DNA of 64,000 nucleotides from Ruania rhizosphaerae (GTDB taxonomy: Bacteria > Actinomycetota > Actinomycetes > Actinomycetales > Beutenbergiaceae), in NCBI RefSeq assembly GCF_009805705.1, contig NZ_VSMB01000001.1:186001-250000 (forward strand). Reading direction: 5' to 3'. The position numbers were made by a program, and so were the translations under genes. This document shows, piece after piece, positions 39,404 to 48,402 of the stretch (positions are counted from its first letter, which is position 1; each line of letters starts with the position of its first letter). The notes beneath the pieces were generated by a model, which was not told where the DNA came from, did not search any database, and saw only the letters and a program-made list of their open reading frames with translations.

Positions 39404-41986
39404 TCAGGTCCGCATCCGGCGATGCCGCCCGTGCCCGAGTAGCTCCGGCTCCGAGTCCGGCAGCTCCAGGATCGCCTCGGCACCCACGGGTACCGTCACG
39501 TCGACCACGAGTTCGCCCCGGGCGATCCGCCACGAGATCGCGGCCTCGCCGTAGGGGGTGAGGTGCCGCGCCGAGGCGTGGGTGAGCCCACCACCGGGCC
39601 GCGGGGCGAATCGGATCCGGCGATATCCAGGCTCAGCCGGAGCGAGCCCGGCCACCACCCGGTGCAGCCAGTCCGCCACGGCGCCCAGGGCGTAGTGGTT
39701 GAACGAGGTCATCTTCCCCGGGTTCACGGTGCCGTCGGGCAGCATCGAGTCCCACCGCTCCCACACCGTGGTCGCGCCCTGCTCCACCTGATACAGCCAG
39801 CTGGGGCACTCCCGCTCCTGCAGCAGTCCGTAGGCGGTCTCCAGCTCCCCGGCCGAGGTCAACGCATCGGTCACCAGCGGCGTCCCAACGAACCCGGTCG
39901 CGATCCGATGCCCGGCCTCGCGCACCAGCTCGGCCAGCCGCCGCCCGGCGACCTCCCGCTGCTCAGGCGTGAGCAGGTCGAACTCCAGCCCCAGGGCATA
40001 GGCGGTGACGGCGTCGCTGGTCATCCGCCCGTCGCCCAGTACGTAGGTGGCCCGGAAGGCCTCGGCGACGGCGTCCGCGAGCCGCCCGTAGCGGGCGGCG
40101 TCCTCCGCCTTGCCCAGTCTCTCGGCGGTCTGAGCCATCAAACGCGAGGACCGCGCGAAGTAGGCGGTCGCCACCAGGTAGCGGTCGGTGCGCGCATCGG
40201 CCGGATCGTCCGGTGGGGCGGCCGGGTCGAGCCAGTCGCCGAGTTGGAAGCCCTCGTCCCACAGGTGATCGTCGCCGGCGAGCCGGTCCACCAGATCCAC
40301 CCACCGGCTGGCGCTGCCGTACTGGGTCTCGAGCACCCCCGCGTCGCCGAAGCGCTGGTACAGGGTCCACGGCAGCATCGTGGCCACATCTCCCCAGGCG
40401 GCACCGGGGCGGATCGGGGTCCACATCCGGTGCGCCGGGATCACCGGCACGTACCAGGGCACAGTGCCGTCCGGGAGCTGATCAGCCTCGACGTCGCGCA
40501 GCCAGCCGGCGAGCATGCCGGAGACGTCGTACAGGTAGGAGGCCGTGGGCCCGAACACCTGGATGTCCCCGGTCCACCCGGCGCGCTCGTCGCGCTGGGG
40601 GCAGTCGGTGGGCACGTCGACGAAGTTGGAGCGCATCCCCCAGACGATGTTCTCGTGCAGCTTGGTCACGAACTCGTCGGAGCACTCGAACCAGCCGGTG
40701 CGCTCGGCATCGGTGTGCAGCACCCGCGCCACCAGGGCGCCGTCGGCCACATCGGCGTCGAGATCGCCGGGCCACCCGTCCACCTCCACGTAGCGGAACC
40801 CGTGAAAAGTGAACCGCGGCTCCCACTGCTCGGTCTCGCGCCCGGCCAGGGTGTAGTGGTCGGTGGAGCGCGCCGAACGCAAGGGTCGCGTGTACAGCTC
40901 ACCCTCCTGCAGCACCTCGGCCGTACGCAGCCGCACTGTCGTCCCCTCCGGGCCACTCACCCGGATCCGCACCCGCCCGGCGAGGTTCTGCCCGAAGTCG
41001 AGGATGCGATTCCCGGCCGGGGAGGTGAGCACCTCAACAGGCCTGATTTCTTCGGTGCAGCGCACCGGGGGCGCCGTCGGGGCGACCAGCGTGGCGAGGT
41101 CGCGGTAACGCACGGCCACCTGCTCCCACGCGCCATCGTCGAACCCGGGCGTCGACCAGCCGGGCCGTCCCAGCCGGGCGTCGTGATCCTCGCCGTCGTA
41201 GATGCCCGAGCGCAGGATCGGACTCGGCGCGGTGCGCCAGCTACGGTCGGTCGCGATGGTCTCGACCCGCCCGTCGGTGTAGGTCACCTCGAGCTGGCCG
41301 ATGAAGGACAGGTCCTCCCCGAAGACGTTCCGGAACCCCTCGTACCAGCCGATTCGCCCGCGGTACCAACCGTCCGCCAGCCAGGCCCCGACGGCGTTCT
41401 GGCCCGGGTGCACCAGCTCGGTGACGTCGTAGGTGTAGTACCGCAGCCGGGTGTTGTAAGAGGTCCAGCCCGGCGAGAGCGTGTCGGTACCGACCCGGGC
41501 GCCGTTGATCTCGGCCTCGTAGAGCCCATGGGCACTGGCGTACAGGCGGGCGCCGGCGATGTCGCCGTCGAGAGAGAACTCCCGGCGCACCAGCGAGGGG
41601 CGGCGGGAATCGGAATCGCGCGGTTCCAGCGATCGGGCGCCGACCGGCCGGGCCTGCCAGTCCGCGGGGGCCAGCAGACCGGCCTCCAGGACCGTCGGCT
41701 CAGACGGGTCCGACCAGTGCCCGTCCTCACCGCGGACCTGCACGCGGACTGTCGCGACCTCCCGGGACGAGAGGGGTTCCAGCGGCCACGGCACGAGGAT
41801 CTGCTCGGCCGAGTCGACCTCCACGGCGTGCTCGTCGCCACCGCGGGCCATGAGCAGCCGGTAACCGACCTGCCGCCACCCAGGCGCTGCGGAGCGGACT
41901 CGCCAGGAGATCCGCGGGCTCGCCTCGCCGATGCCCAGGGGCTCGCGGTGATGTTCGATCGTGGGGGCGTCGACAATGACGCTCAT
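39404..41986 (-). CDS. GH78 alpha-L-rhamnosidase
   Basis: 860 residues from ATG 41986, preceded by AAGGTGG; a longer frame would run through the operator and was rejected. Family order: N-terminal Fn3-like and beta-sandwich carbohydrate domains (PRISWRVRSAAPGWRQ; ARLYASAHGLYEAEINGARV; GWTSYNTRLRYYTYDVT), then an (alpha/alpha)6 barrel with the catalytic segment DCPQRDERAGWTGD near residues 460-472. Intracellular, releases L-rhamnose. Its promoter contains overlapping LacI-type palindromes. Divergent from the DUF4038 enzyme and pointing toward the DUF4143 insertion. Confidence 0.93.
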   Translation of the reverse strand: MSVIVDAPTIEHHREPLGIGEASPRISWRVRSAAPGWRQVGYRLLMARGGDEHAVEVDSAEQILVPWPLEPLSSREVATVRVQVRGEDGHWSDPSEPTVLEAGLLAPADWQARPVGARSLEPRDSDSRRPSLVRREFSLDGDIAGARLYASAHGLYEAEINGARVGTDTLSPGWTSYNTRLRYYTYDVTELVHPGQNAVGAWLADGWYRGRIGWYEGFRNVFGEDLSFIGQLEVTYTDGRVETIATDRSWRTAPSPILRSGIYDGEDHDARLGRPGWSTPGFDDGAWEQVAVRYRDLATLVAPTAPPVRCTEEIRPVEVLTSPAGNRILDFGQNLAGRVRIRVSGPEGTTVRLRTAEVLQEGELYTRPLRSARSTDHYTLAGRETEQWEPRFTFHGFRYVEVDGWPGDLDADVADGALVARVLHTDAERTGWFECSDEFVTKLHENIVWGMRSNFVDVPTDCPQRDERAGWTGDIQVFGPTASYLYDVSGMLAGWLRDVEADQLPDGTVPWYVPVIPAHRMWTPIRPGAAWGDVATMLPWTLYQRFGDAGVLETQYGSASRWVDLVDRLAGDDHLWDEGFQLGDWLDPAAPPDDPADARTDRYLVATAYFARSSRLMAQTAERLGKAEDAARYGRLADAVAEAFRATYVLGDGRMTSDAVTAYALGLEFDLLTPEQREVAGRRLAELVREAGHRIATGFVGTPLVTDALTSAGELETAYGLLQERECPSWLYQVEQGATTVWERWDSMLPDGTVNPGKMTSFNHYALGAVADWLHRVVAGLAPAEPGYRRIRFAPRPGGGLTHASARHLTPYGEAAISWRIARGELVVDVTVPVGAEAILELPDSEPELLGHGRHRRMRT

Positions 41987-41998
41987 GGGAACCACCTT

Positions 41999-42014
41999 CG
42001 TTTCGAAACGTTTC
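41999..42014. promoter_or_regulatory. overlapping LacI-type palindromes in the GH78/DUF4038 divergent region
   Basis: CGTTTCGAAACG (41999-42010) and GAAACGTTTC (42005-42014) are perfect overlapping palindromes, giving three alternating GTTTC/GAAAC half-sites 13 bp upstream of GH78. A further CGTTTCAC is at 42063-42070. A LacI-family repressor is the likely binder, but this site differs from the TTTACCGGTAAA at 28695. Confidence 0.65.
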
Positions 42015-42138
42015 ACTCTCATCGTAGTAGACGCTAGATTGGTGGTCTGACGCAACTGAGCACGTTTCACATGCCCTGGCACGCAGCGCCCGGGCAAGCG
42101 AGAGCCCGTCGATGTGCGGGACGACGAGGAGGTCGGGT

Positions 42139-43689
42139 ATGCCGCAGCAGACAGCGCACGTGAACCAGCCGCACGAGATCGAGCTCACCGGACCGGAGCA
42201 GCCGATCCGCGCCGATCGCGTGCCGTTCCAGGCCACGTTCACCCACGAGGGCGGCCGGTCCATGACCGTGCTGGGCTTCTGGGACGGCGAGCGCCGCTAC
42301 CTCGCCCGCATCGCTCCCCCGCTCACCGGAACCTGGACGTGGCGCACCACCAGTGACGCTGCCGAGCTGGATGACCGATCCGGCGAGTTCACCGCTGAGC
42401 CTGCTGAGCCCGCTGAATCCGACAACTCCCGCCCCGCCCACGGAGTCGTGCGGGTCAACTCTCGTTTCCACTTCGCCCATGAGGACGGCACCCCGTTCCG
42501 CCCGGTGGGGGCCACCGTCTACAACTGGATCCATCAGGACGAGCCGCTGCGCACCGAGACGGTGGCCTCGCTCAGCGAGGCCGGCCTGAACAAGCTCCGC
42601 TTCATGGTCTTCCCGCAGGCCGGCGGCTACGTCGAGCACGTCCCCGAGCTGATGCCGTTCGAGGAGACAGCGGACGGCTGGGACGTGAGCCGCCCGAACA
42701 TCGAGTTCTTCCGCCGCCTCGACTCCCTCGTCGCGGACCTGGGTAGCCGCGGCATCGAGGCCGATGTACTGATCTTCGACGCCTACGATCGCGGCGTGTT
42801 CGGCCTGAACGAGCTCACCGAGTCCCAGGACGCCGCCTACCTGCGCTACCTGGTGGCACGGCTCGGCGCCTACCCGAACGTGTGGTGGTCGCTGTGCAAC
42901 GAGTTCGACCAGATGACCGACCGACCCACCGAACGCTGGACGCGCGCCGGTGAGCTGCTTGCCGAGATCGACGCGCACGATCACCTGCGTTCGATCCACA
43001 ACTGGATCGAGCTCTACGACTACAACCAGCCATGGGTCACGCACGTCTCGATCCAGAACGGCTTCGCGACTGAGGCGCTCGGTCGCGCGAGCCTGTACCG
43101 GGACGTCTACGGCAAGCCGGTCGTGCTGGATGAGATCAAGTACGAGGGCGATTGCCCCGAACGCTGGGGCCAGCTCAGCGGGCAGGAGCTGGTGGACCGG
43201 TTCTGGATCACCACCAGCTCGGGCTGCTACGCCTCACACGGGGAGAGCTTCGTCACCGAGTCCGGCAGCCTGCACATCGTCGAGGGCGGCCGGCTGCGCG
43301 GTGAGAGCCCCGTACGCCTGGGATTCCTACGCGAGGTGCTGGAGGGACTGAACGTCCCCGGCTTGGACCCGATCGACAAGTGGGACGACCCGGCCTGCGT
43401 CGTCGGCGAGCCCCGCGAGCAGTACCTGGTCTACCTCGGCCGCGAAGCCCCTGCCGAGTGGACGTTCCGGCTGCCTCAGGGCCACGGCGGCGACCGGCTC
43501 GAGGTGGGAGACGCCTTCGCTGTGGAGATCATCGACACCTGGAACATGACGCGCACCCCGGCTCCGGAGTCGTTCACGCTGACAGACGTGCAGCGCAACG
43601 ATGCCTACGCCACCGGCAACCCCCCGCTCAGCCTGCCCGAGGGCGAGGCAATCGCCCTGCTGATCACCCGCGTCCCCAGTACCGCCTGA
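42139..43689 (+). CDS. DUF5060-DUF4038-DUF5605 glycosidase (GH140-like barrel)
   Basis: 516 residues from ATG 42139 with AGGAGG upstream. N-terminal DUF5060 beta-sandwich (residues 8-110: VPFQATFTHEGGRSMTVLGF, GTWTWRTTSDAAEL). Then a DUF4038 TIM barrel (PFRPVGATVYNWIHQDE; LNKLRFMVFPQAGG) with Glu255 in WWSLCNEFDQM and Glu332 in VVLDEIKYEGD as catalytic pair. The C-terminal DUF5605 beta domain starts about residue 425. Barrel and catalytic context resemble GH140, whose founding member is an apiosidase acting on RG-II, but the flanking domains differ and the true substrate is unknown. 48 bp before the LacZ-type GH2 gene. Confidence 0.75.
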   Translation: MPQQTAHVNQPHEIELTGPEQPIRADRVPFQATFTHEGGRSMTVLGFWDGERRYLARIAPPLTGTWTWRTTSDAAELDDRSGEFTAEPAEPAESDNSRPAHGVVRVNSRFHFAHEDGTPFRPVGATVYNWIHQDEPLRTETVASLSEAGLNKLRFMVFPQAGGYVEHVPELMPFEETADGWDVSRPNIEFFRRLDSLVADLGSRGIEADVLIFDAYDRGVFGLNELTESQDAAYLRYLVARLGAYPNVWWSLCNEFDQMTDRPTERWTRAGELLAEIDAHDHLRSIHNWIELYDYNQPWVTHVSIQNGFATEALGRASLYRDVYGKPVVLDEIKYEGDCPERWGQLSGQELVDRFWITTSSGCYASHGESFVTESGSLHIVEGGRLRGESPVRLGFLREVLEGLNVPGLDPIDKWDDPACVVGEPREQYLVYLGREAPAEWTFRLPQGHGGDRLEVGDAFAVEIIDTWNMTRTPAPESFTLTDVQRNDAYATGNPPLSLPEGEAIALLITRVPSTA

Positions 43690-43737
43690 GACGACCGCCC
43701 ACCTGCACGCGCCCCAGGGCCACAAGGAGAGAACAGC

Positions 43738-46700
43738 ATGAGTACCGCCCGCTACTGGGAGTCCTATGCCCCGGGTGAGGGACGCCGTCGGCCTCGTGCC
43801 GAGGCACGCACGGATGCCCGCACCCTCACCTTGAACGGCACCTGGCGGTTCCGGCTGTGCCCGACGGCGGAGGGCACCGGGGCAGGTTTCCTCGCCGAGG
43901 ACTTCGACGACAGCGGGTGGGACGAGATCCGCGTGCCCTCGCACTGGGTGCTCCAGGACGTCACGCCGCTGGCCGGTGGCGAGCCACGGTCGCTGCGAGG
44001 GACGGCCGAGGGACCGCTGTACACGAACACCGCGTTCCCGATCCCGATCGACCCGCCCCGGGTTCCGACCGAGAACCCGACCGGCGACTACCGGCTCGTC
44101 TTCGACGCCCCGGCGGACTGGGGCGCCTCGATCCTGCGGCTGCGCGGGGCTGACTCCTGCGCGAAGGTATGGCTGAACGGGGTCGAGATCGGTTGGTCCA
44201 CCGGGAGCCGCCTGCCGGTGGAGTACGACGCCCCGGTGCGCCCCGGCCGGAACGTGCTGTGCGTCCGGGTGCACCGCTGGTCGGCGGGCACCTACCTGGA
44301 GGACCAGGACATGTGGTGGCTGCCCGGGATCTTCCGGGACGTGGACGTGATCGAGCGCCCGGCCGCCGCGATCGAGGACCACTTCGTTCACGCTGATTAC
44401 GACCACACCACCGGTATCGGCACGCTCCGGGTGGACGCCGAGGTGACCGACGGGTCACCCGCCCGGGTGCAGGTGCCCGAGCTCGGGATCGACGTCCCGG
44501 CCGGGGAGACTGTCACCGCCGCGGTCACGCCGTGGAGCGCGGACCGCCCACGCCTGTACCGCGGCACCCTCGCGACGGCGGAGGAGACCATCGAGCTGGC
44601 GATCGGTTTCCGCCGGGTCGAGATCGCCGACGGCGTCCTGCTCGCCAACGGTGCACCGTTGCGTTTTCACGGCGTGAACCGGCACGAGCATGACCCGGCC
44701 ACCGGCCGCACCCAGGACCGGGCCACGATGATCCGCGACATCGAGATCATGAAGCGCGCCAACATCGACGCCGTCCGCACCAGCCACTATCCCCCGCACC
44801 CGGACTTCCTGAGCCTGTGCGACGAGTACGGGCTGTGGGTGGTCGAGGAATGCGACCTGGAGACCCACGGGTTCATCTACGCCGGCTGGGAGAACAACCC
44901 GCCCGACGACCCCGCCTGGTTCGGCGCCCTGCAGGACCGCATCGAGCGGATGGTCGAACCGGACAAGAACCACCCGAGCGTGGTGATCTGGTCGATGGCG
45001 AACGAGAGCTGGACCGGCGCCGGATTCGACCTGCTCGAGCAGTGGATCCGCGAGCGCGACCCCTCGCGCCCGGTGCTCTACGAACGCGATCCCTCCTATC
45101 GCAACTCCGACTTCTACTCCTGCATGTACCCCGAGCTGGACGCCCTGGAGGCGATCGGACGGCGCGAGGAGCCGCGACCCGACAACGTCACCGACGCCGA
45201 GGACGCCCGCCGCCGCACCCTGCCGTTCCTGCTGGTGGAGTACGCGCACGCGATGGGCAACGGCCCCGGCTCGCTGCAGGACTACCAGCACATCCTGGAG
45301 AGCTCGGACCGCTTCTGCGGCGGCTTCGTCTGGGAGTGGATCGACCACGGCTTCGATGCCCGCACCGCCGACGGCACACCGTTCACCCTGCACGGTGGCG
45401 CGGTCGATTTCCGGCCCACCGGCGGCCGGTTCTGCCTGGACGGGCTCGTCTTCGCCGACCGCACCCCCAGCCCCGGCCTGACCCAACTGGCCAAGGCCTA
45501 CGAGCCGGTACGGATCGCGATCGGGGACGCGATCACGGTGTCGAACCGGCGCCATGCCACCGACACCGCGGACCTGCAGTGGCGCTGGGAGCTGCTCGTG
45601 GACGGCCGGCAGATCGCCGAGGGCGGGCTCGAGGTCCCCGCGGTCCCCGCCGGAGGCACCGTCGAGGTGGCCCTCCCTGGGGCCATGCCCGAACTGCCCG
45701 GCGACGGCGAACCTCACCTGAGCGTCGAGGCCCGCCTCGCGTACAACACCGCCTGGGCCGTGGCGGGCCACGTGGTCTCGTGGGGCCAGCACCAGCTGCG
45801 CTCCGGTGGATCGCGCGTTCAGACAGCACCCGCGGGCACAGGCTCAGGCGCTGGAAACACGGTGGCGCCCGAGGCAGCCCGGACGACCGGCGCCCGAGGC
45901 GAGGGAGACATCCGGGCGCACGGGACGCCGTCGGGAATCGTGCTCGGACCGGCCACCTTCGAGGGCGAGACCGGACGCCTGGTGCGCCTGGGAGACCTCG
46001 AGCTGGAGGGGCCGTGGCTGGATGTGCACCGCGCCCCCACCGAGAACGACCGGGGCCAGGGAGGCCGCAACGACCTCTCGGCGGCGTGGTCCGCCGTCGG
46101 GATCGATCGGATGCTGCACCGTACGCTGGACGTGCAGGCGGACGGCGATCGGGTGCGCGTGAACGGACGGGTCGCCGCAGCCACGCATCCGCACGCGTTG
46201 GAGTACCAGCTCGACTGGTCCCTGCACGCCGGCCTGCTGTGGCTGGACGCGCAGGTCGACTTCGCCGGGCCGTGGGACTCGACGCCCCTCAAGGGGCTGG
46301 AGATCGTGATTCCGCGGTTGGGGTTGTTGTTCAGGCTGCCGGGTGGCTACGGGCGCGCCGCGTGGTTCGGGCGCGGCCCGGGTGACAGCTACGCGGACTC
46401 CTTCGCGGGAACCCGGGTGGGCCGGTGGCAGGCGGCGATCGACGATCTGCAGGTCCACTATCCGGTGCCGCAGGAGAACGGCAACCACGTGCACACGCGC
46501 GAGTTGACGGTCTCGGGACCCGGGGTGCCAGACCTGCGCGCGGTGGGCGATCCACTGTTCGACTTCACCACCCGCCGCTGGACGTCGAAAGATCTACAGC
46601 AGGCGCGCTTCCCGCACGAGCTGCGCGATTCCGGGCACGTCTGGCTGAACCTGGACTATGGGCAACTCGGCCTGGGATCGGCCTCCGTGGGGCCGGCACT

Positions 46701-46770
46701 TCCGGAGCGGTATCGAGTGGCACGCACCGCGACCTCGTTCCGGATGGGGCTCGGGGTGGACTCCGCCTGA
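43738..46770 (+). CDS. GH2 LacZ-type beta-galactosidase
   Basis: 1010 residues from ATG 43738 (AAGGAGAGAACAGC upstream), close to E. coli LacZ in length. Five-domain GH2 layout: jelly-roll (45-215, GNVLCVRVHRWSAGTYLEDQ-type segment split near 190), Ig-like domain, barrel with RFHGVNRHEHDP, acid/base Glu423 in WSMANESWTG and nucleophile Glu501 in LVEYAHAMGNGPGS. The C-terminal Bgal_small_N domain (about 725-1010) has DVHRAPTENDRG and YPVPQENGNH. Intracellular; cleaves beta-galactosides or related beta-linked residues from imported fragments. Likely same operon as the DUF4038 gene. Confidence 0.9.
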   Translation: MSTARYWESYAPGEGRRRPRAEARTDARTLTLNGTWRFRLCPTAEGTGAGFLAEDFDDSGWDEIRVPSHWVLQDVTPLAGGEPRSLRGTAEGPLYTNTAFPIPIDPPRVPTENPTGDYRLVFDAPADWGASILRLRGADSCAKVWLNGVEIGWSTGSRLPVEYDAPVRPGRNVLCVRVHRWSAGTYLEDQDMWWLPGIFRDVDVIERPAAAIEDHFVHADYDHTTGIGTLRVDAEVTDGSPARVQVPELGIDVPAGETVTAAVTPWSADRPRLYRGTLATAEETIELAIGFRRVEIADGVLLANGAPLRFHGVNRHEHDPATGRTQDRATMIRDIEIMKRANIDAVRTSHYPPHPDFLSLCDEYGLWVVEECDLETHGFIYAGWENNPPDDPAWFGALQDRIERMVEPDKNHPSVVIWSMANESWTGAGFDLLEQWIRERDPSRPVLYERDPSYRNSDFYSCMYPELDALEAIGRREEPRPDNVTDAEDARRRTLPFLLVEYAHAMGNGPGSLQDYQHILESSDRFCGGFVWEWIDHGFDARTADGTPFTLHGGAVDFRPTGGRFCLDGLVFADRTPSPGLTQLAKAYEPVRIAIGDAITVSNRRHATDTADLQWRWELLVDGRQIAEGGLEVPAVPAGGTVEVALPGAMPELPGDGEPHLSVEARLAYNTAWAVAGHVVSWGQHQLRSGGSRVQTAPAGTGSGAGNTVAPEAARTTGARGEGDIRAHGTPSGIVLGPATFEGETGRLVRLGDLELEGPWLDVHRAPTENDRGQGGRNDLSAAWSAVGIDRMLHRTLDVQADGDRVRVNGRVAAATHPHALEYQLDWSLHAGLLWLDAQVDFAGPWDSTPLKGLEIVIPRLGLLFRLPGGYGRAAWFGRGPGDSYADSFAGTRVGRWQAAIDDLQVHYPVPQENGNHVHTRELTVSGPGVPDLRAVGDPLFDFTTRRWTSKDLQQARFPHELRDSGHVWLNLDYGQLGLGSASVGPALPERYRVARTATSFRMGLGVDSA

Positions 46771-46877
46771 CCGATGCCTAGGCGGCTGATCCCAGGCGTC
46801 CATGCCCGCAATCAACCACATTGCAGGGTGACGATCGCGATGGGCGCATCGATTCCCCACTGTCCGGGGCACCACTG

Positions 46878-46923
46878 TGCATAATCATGCAGGCTTGATT
46901 CTGTAGTTACCCTCAGTTAGGCT
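46878..46923 (+). promoter_or_regulatory. regulatory box and promoter of the CUT1 transporter operon (box 2)
   Basis: TGCATAATCATGCA (46878-46891) is followed after 3 bp by TTGATT (46895-46900), a 17-bp spacer containing GTTACCCTCAG, and TAGGCT (46918-46923). The layout and the spacer sequence match the GH127 promoter (minus strand, 17217-17167). Confidence 0.7.
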
Positions 46924-46982
46924 CACTGCGAGCCACACAGCGGGCCGCGCCTCGGTGCGCGACCCTCGTCAAGGAGGACGTC

Positions 46983-48341
46983 ATGAACATTCGTCACCGG
47001 CGGCGCACCGTCGTCACTGCGAGCGCACTGCTCGCCACATCACTGACCCTCGCCGCCTGTTCCGGCGGAGAGGACACCGATTCCGGATCAGGTTCGGACA
47101 CCGGCTCGGACTCCGATGCAGGGTCGAGCATCGGCACCGACCCGGACAGCTTCGAGGTGATGAGCTCGAACGAGAACCCCACCCTGCGCGACCAACTCGA
47201 CGCCCTCGCGGCGAACCAGTGCTCGGCCGAGAACGAGGCGCTCCCGCTGGAGCACCGCACCATCGCCCAGGCCGACACGGTGCAGCAGATCACATTGCTC
47301 GCCAGCCAGGGTGCGCTCCCCTCGCACTTCATCGCCGGCACCGATCAGGTCCGGCCCACGGGCGATCTCGGTGGTAGCGAGCTGGTGCTCGACTACCAGG
47401 AGGCCTTCACCGAGTCCGGCGCCTGGGAGAACGTGCTCCCCGCCGCCGCCTCGACGATCGAGTCGGTCTACGGCCAGATGGTCTCGATGCCGTACCAGTA
47501 CAACCTCGAAGGCTTCTGGTACAACAAGGAGATCCTCGCCGAGCTCGGCCTCGAGGAGCCGCAGAGCTACGACGAGCTCGTCGACGCTGCGGACGCCGCC
47601 GCCGAGGCCGGCTACATCCCGATCGCCCAGGCCGGAGCTGACGGCTGGCCGCTGACCCGGCTGATGGGTCTGTACATCTTCCGCAACGTCGGCCCCGACG
47701 CCATGGCTGCCGTGCGCGACGGTGAGGCGAGCCTGACCGATCCGGAGTACGTGGCCGGTGCCCAGGCACTGCAGGATCTCGCTCTGGGCGGCGCACTCGG
47801 GGAGGGCTTCATCTCCCGCACCGGCGACCAGGCCACGGCCGCCCTGCTGAGCGGACAGGCGCTGATGAAGTACGACGGCACCTGGCTGCTGAGCGCCGTC
47901 AATGACCCGGAGCGCAACGAGGTCGGCGAAGAGAACATCGGCTTCATGCCGTTCCCGGACGTCTCCGGGGGCGCCGGCAGCGCCGACCAGTACCCCGCGA
48001 ACGCCGGTGCTGCGATGGCGATCAACCCCGAGACCTACGGCCCTCTGACAGCCGACTGGTTCGCCTGCATCGCTGAGAACTACGGCCAGCAGGCCCTCAG
48101 CGACGCCGGTGTGCTCTCGGGCTTCGCCGTGAACGGTGACGTCGGGGACATCCCGGCCGCTACCGCCGACATCCAGGAGCGGATGTCCTCCATCGACGAG
48201 ACCGTGCTGTGGTTCGAGGCGCTGCTCGACTCCGAGAGCAACTCCCTCGCTTCGACGAACGCGTCGCTGCTGGTCAACGGCGACATGAGCGCCGAGGAGT
48301 ACATGACGCAGCTGCAGGACAGCATCGACTCCAACCGCTGA
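46983..48341 (+). CDS. CUT1 ABC transporter sugar-binding lipoprotein
   Basis: 452 residues, ATG after CAAGGAGGACGTC. Signal peptide with lipobox LAAC, then a Ser/Asp/Gly-rich linker to about residue 55. The mature region is an SBP_bac_1 type protein (TVQQITLLASQGALPSHFIAG, MPYQYNLEGFWYNKEIL, GLEEPQSYDELVDAADAAAE, DGTWLLSAVNDPE). First gene of a three-gene transporter with two permeases. A hairpin follows it. Regulated through box 2, shared with the GH127 operon, so its cargo probably includes the oligosaccharide that GH127 trims (inference). Confidence 0.9.
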   Translation: MNIRHRRRTVVTASALLATSLTLAACSGGEDTDSGSGSDTGSDSDAGSSIGTDPDSFEVMSSNENPTLRDQLDALAANQCSAENEALPLEHRTIAQADTVQQITLLASQGALPSHFIAGTDQVRPTGDLGGSELVLDYQEAFTESGAWENVLPAAASTIESVYGQMVSMPYQYNLEGFWYNKEILAELGLEEPQSYDELVDAADAAAEAGYIPIAQAGADGWPLTRLMGLYIFRNVGPDAMAAVRDGEASLTDPEYVAGAQALQDLALGGALGEGFISRTGDQATAALLSGQALMKYDGTWLLSAVNDPERNEVGEENIGFMPFPDVSGGAGSADQYPANAGAAMAINPETYGPLTADWFACIAENYGQQALSDAGVLSGFAVNGDVGDIPAATADIQERMSSIDETVLWFEALLDSESNSLASTNASLLVNGDMSAEEYMTQLQDSIDSNR

Positions 48342-48349
48342 CGCGAGCT

Positions 48350-48378
48350 CGCCGGCCCTACCCCGGGTGGGGCCGGCG
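48350..48378 (+). terminator. intercistronic hairpin after the CUT1 binding-protein gene
   Basis: CGCCGGCCC (48350-48358) pairs with GGGCCGGCG (48370-48378) across an 11-nt loop, 24 bp before the permease start. Same position and likely role as the hairpin at 7585-7618. Confidence 0.65.
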
Positions 48379-48402
48379 ACGTCTGCACGAAAGGATCACG
48401 CG

